Shown in pieces: positions 5,392 through 5,738 of a stretch of DNA of 5,738 bases; the stretch's first letter is position 1, and each line of letters starts with the position of its first letter. The DNA is from Spirochaetaceae bacterium (GTDB lineage Bacteria > Spirochaetota > Spirochaetia > Treponematales > Breznakiellaceae), in the NCBI GenBank assembly GCA_031257995.1, contig JAIRNN010000088.1:1-5738 (forward strand). Reading direction: 5' to 3'. A program made the translations under genes and the position numbers. Under the pieces are notes generated by a model that worked only from the letters and a program-made list of their open reading frames with translations, was not told the DNA's origin and ran no database searches.

Positions 5392-5415
5392 GGGGGGAAT
5401 TGAAAATGGATAATG
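5392..5415 (+). repeat. Dispersed repeat, copy 2
   Basis: The bases 5394-5410 repeat the 17-base core GGGGAATTGAAAATGGA of 2644-2660 exactly, and both copies continue into a GGATAATG word, with 7 bases fewer here. The matching mini-hairpin word CCCCTGCGGGGAA lies nearby in opposite orientation (5462-5474). Confidence 0.65.
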
Positions 5416-5474
5416 ATTGGCGGCTGCGCGTTTTTTGGAAGCCGCGCGTTCTGTAGCCAATTTCCCCGCAGGGG
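5416..5474 (-). ncRNA. Folded segment downstream of a strong minus-strand promoter
   Basis: On the minus strand CCCC-TGC-GGGG (5474-5464) is followed by an outer stem ATTGG/CCAAT (5461-5457 with 5420-5416) and a stacked inner stem CGGCT/AGCCG (5444-5440 with 5425-5421). Starting about 45 nt after the -10 box at 5516-5521, it could be a small RNA or a 5' leader of the minus-strand gene. No known RNA family is recognised, and no T-tract closes it. Confidence 0.25.
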
Positions 5475-5515
5475 CGAACGCTATCTTTTTCATCCTTGCC
5501 AGAAGCATGGAAACC

Positions 5516-5543
5516 ATTATAATGGTTGGGTGAAAAATGTCAA
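5516..5543 (-). promoter_or_regulatory. Consensus sigma-70 promoter
   Basis: On the minus strand a perfect TTGACA (5543-5538) and a perfect TATAAT (5521-5516) are separated by 16 bp in an AT-rich stretch. This is the best promoter in the window. Transcription would start near 5509 and run toward the DUF4469 gene, about 260 nt away, through the folded segment 5474-5416. It is unclear whether it serves that gene, a small RNA, or a gene lost by insertion. Confidence 0.7.
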
Positions 5544-5606
5544 GCTTACGCATTGCCTCAAAATTAATCCAGCCGAAAAGGGGCCGGTTTCTCAAAACCA
5601 CAACCT

Positions 5607-5634
5607 GGCCGAAATCAGACCGCTTCGGCCTGAT
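5607..5634. terminator. Hairpin at the end of the partial minus-strand gene
   Basis: GGCCGAA (5607-5613) pairs with TTCGGCC (5624-5630) with a 10-nt loop. An alternative overlapping fold pairs ATCAG (5614-5618) with CTGAT (5630-5634) and CCG with CGG. It overlaps the stop at 5615-5617. No T-tract follows, so a terminator role is tentative. Confidence 0.35.
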
Positions 5635-5737
5635 CTCCCTCCTGACAACAGGCCTGTTTCATACTTGCCTTTTCACGGTTTAGTTTCAAGAGCCGTTCCA
5701 CCGCCTGGTTTAATGCGGCATTCAATTCGACCGGATT
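5615..5737 (-). CDS. C-terminal 40 residues of an unrecognised protein (partial)
   Basis: On the minus strand the frame is open from the window edge to TGA at 5615-5617 and reads NPVELNAALNQAVERLLK then LNREKASMKQACC and ends GDQAEAV. It is charged and probably helical, with the composition of a real protein tail, and it is followed by a hairpin and then a fresh promoter (5516-5543), as expected of a gene end. The start lies outside the window. I do not recognise the family. Confidence 0.4.
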   Translation of the reverse strand, partial: NPVELNAALNQAVERLLKLNREKASMKQACCQEGDQAEAV

Positions 5738-5738
5738 T

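Noticed and set aside
5275..5601. 108-residue minus-strand open frame starting with GTG
   Set aside because: It spans a perfect promoter, the folded segment and a dispersed repeat copy, has no ribosome site and matches no family I know.
1..5738. tRNA, rRNA or known riboswitch
   Set aside because: No cloverleaf with a conserved T-loop, no rRNA core words and no recognised riboswitch consensus were seen on either strand.

Overview
The window looks like a GC-rich chromosomal segment from a spirochaete, most likely a Treponema of the insect or animal gut. This is an inference. It rests on a minus-strand pair made of an HU-like/DUF4469 gene and a 'VLVVAGGGGGG' glycine-rich surface-type protein with Ig-like repeats, plus short palindromic intergenic repeats of a kind I associate with termite-gut treponemes. 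No rRNA or other strong taxonomic marker is present.

Layout. Positions 1-465 hold debris and a promoter region: the 3' end of an IS4-like transposase (3-119, +), a frameshifted UPF0175-type antitoxin relic (153-325, -), then a candidate promoter. Positions 490-2653 hold the one clearly intact unit, a three-gene plus-strand operon for an energy-coupling-factor biotin transporter: bioY (substrate-binding membrane protein), an EcfA/BioM ATPase and an EcfT/BioN transmembrane coupling protein. Both junctions overlap, which implies translational coupling. Positions 2654-3089 lie between convergent genes and are packed with palindromes: a dispersed GGGGAATTGAAAATGGA repeat, a perfect 18-bp hairpin, a C12 homopolymer, a tandem/inverted repeat cluster and a 43-nt imperfect hairpin.

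Positions 3090-4304 (-) encode a glycine-rich, repeat-containing protein, and 4453-5245 (-) an HU-like plus DUF4469 protein. Both are readable only if single-base indels are corrected. I locate four indels, three of them in or beside C/G homopolymers, so the genes are decaying, switchable by slippage, or affected by sequence error. The 5' end of the DUF4469 gene seems to run into the first codons of a transposase. Positions 5250-5738 hold a textbook promoter on the minus strand (TTGACA-16-TATAAT), a folded leader-like segment, another copy of the dispersed repeat, and the 3' end of an unrecognised minus-strand gene leaving the window.

How the parts work together: only the BioY-BioM-BioN set forms a recognisable pathway, ATP-driven biotin uptake. 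The rest is a degenerate accessory region. I did not find a convincing undescribed system. The best leads are the homopolymer frameshifts in the surface-type gene, the C12 tract, and the dispersed palindromic repeat that supplies the stop codon of bioN.
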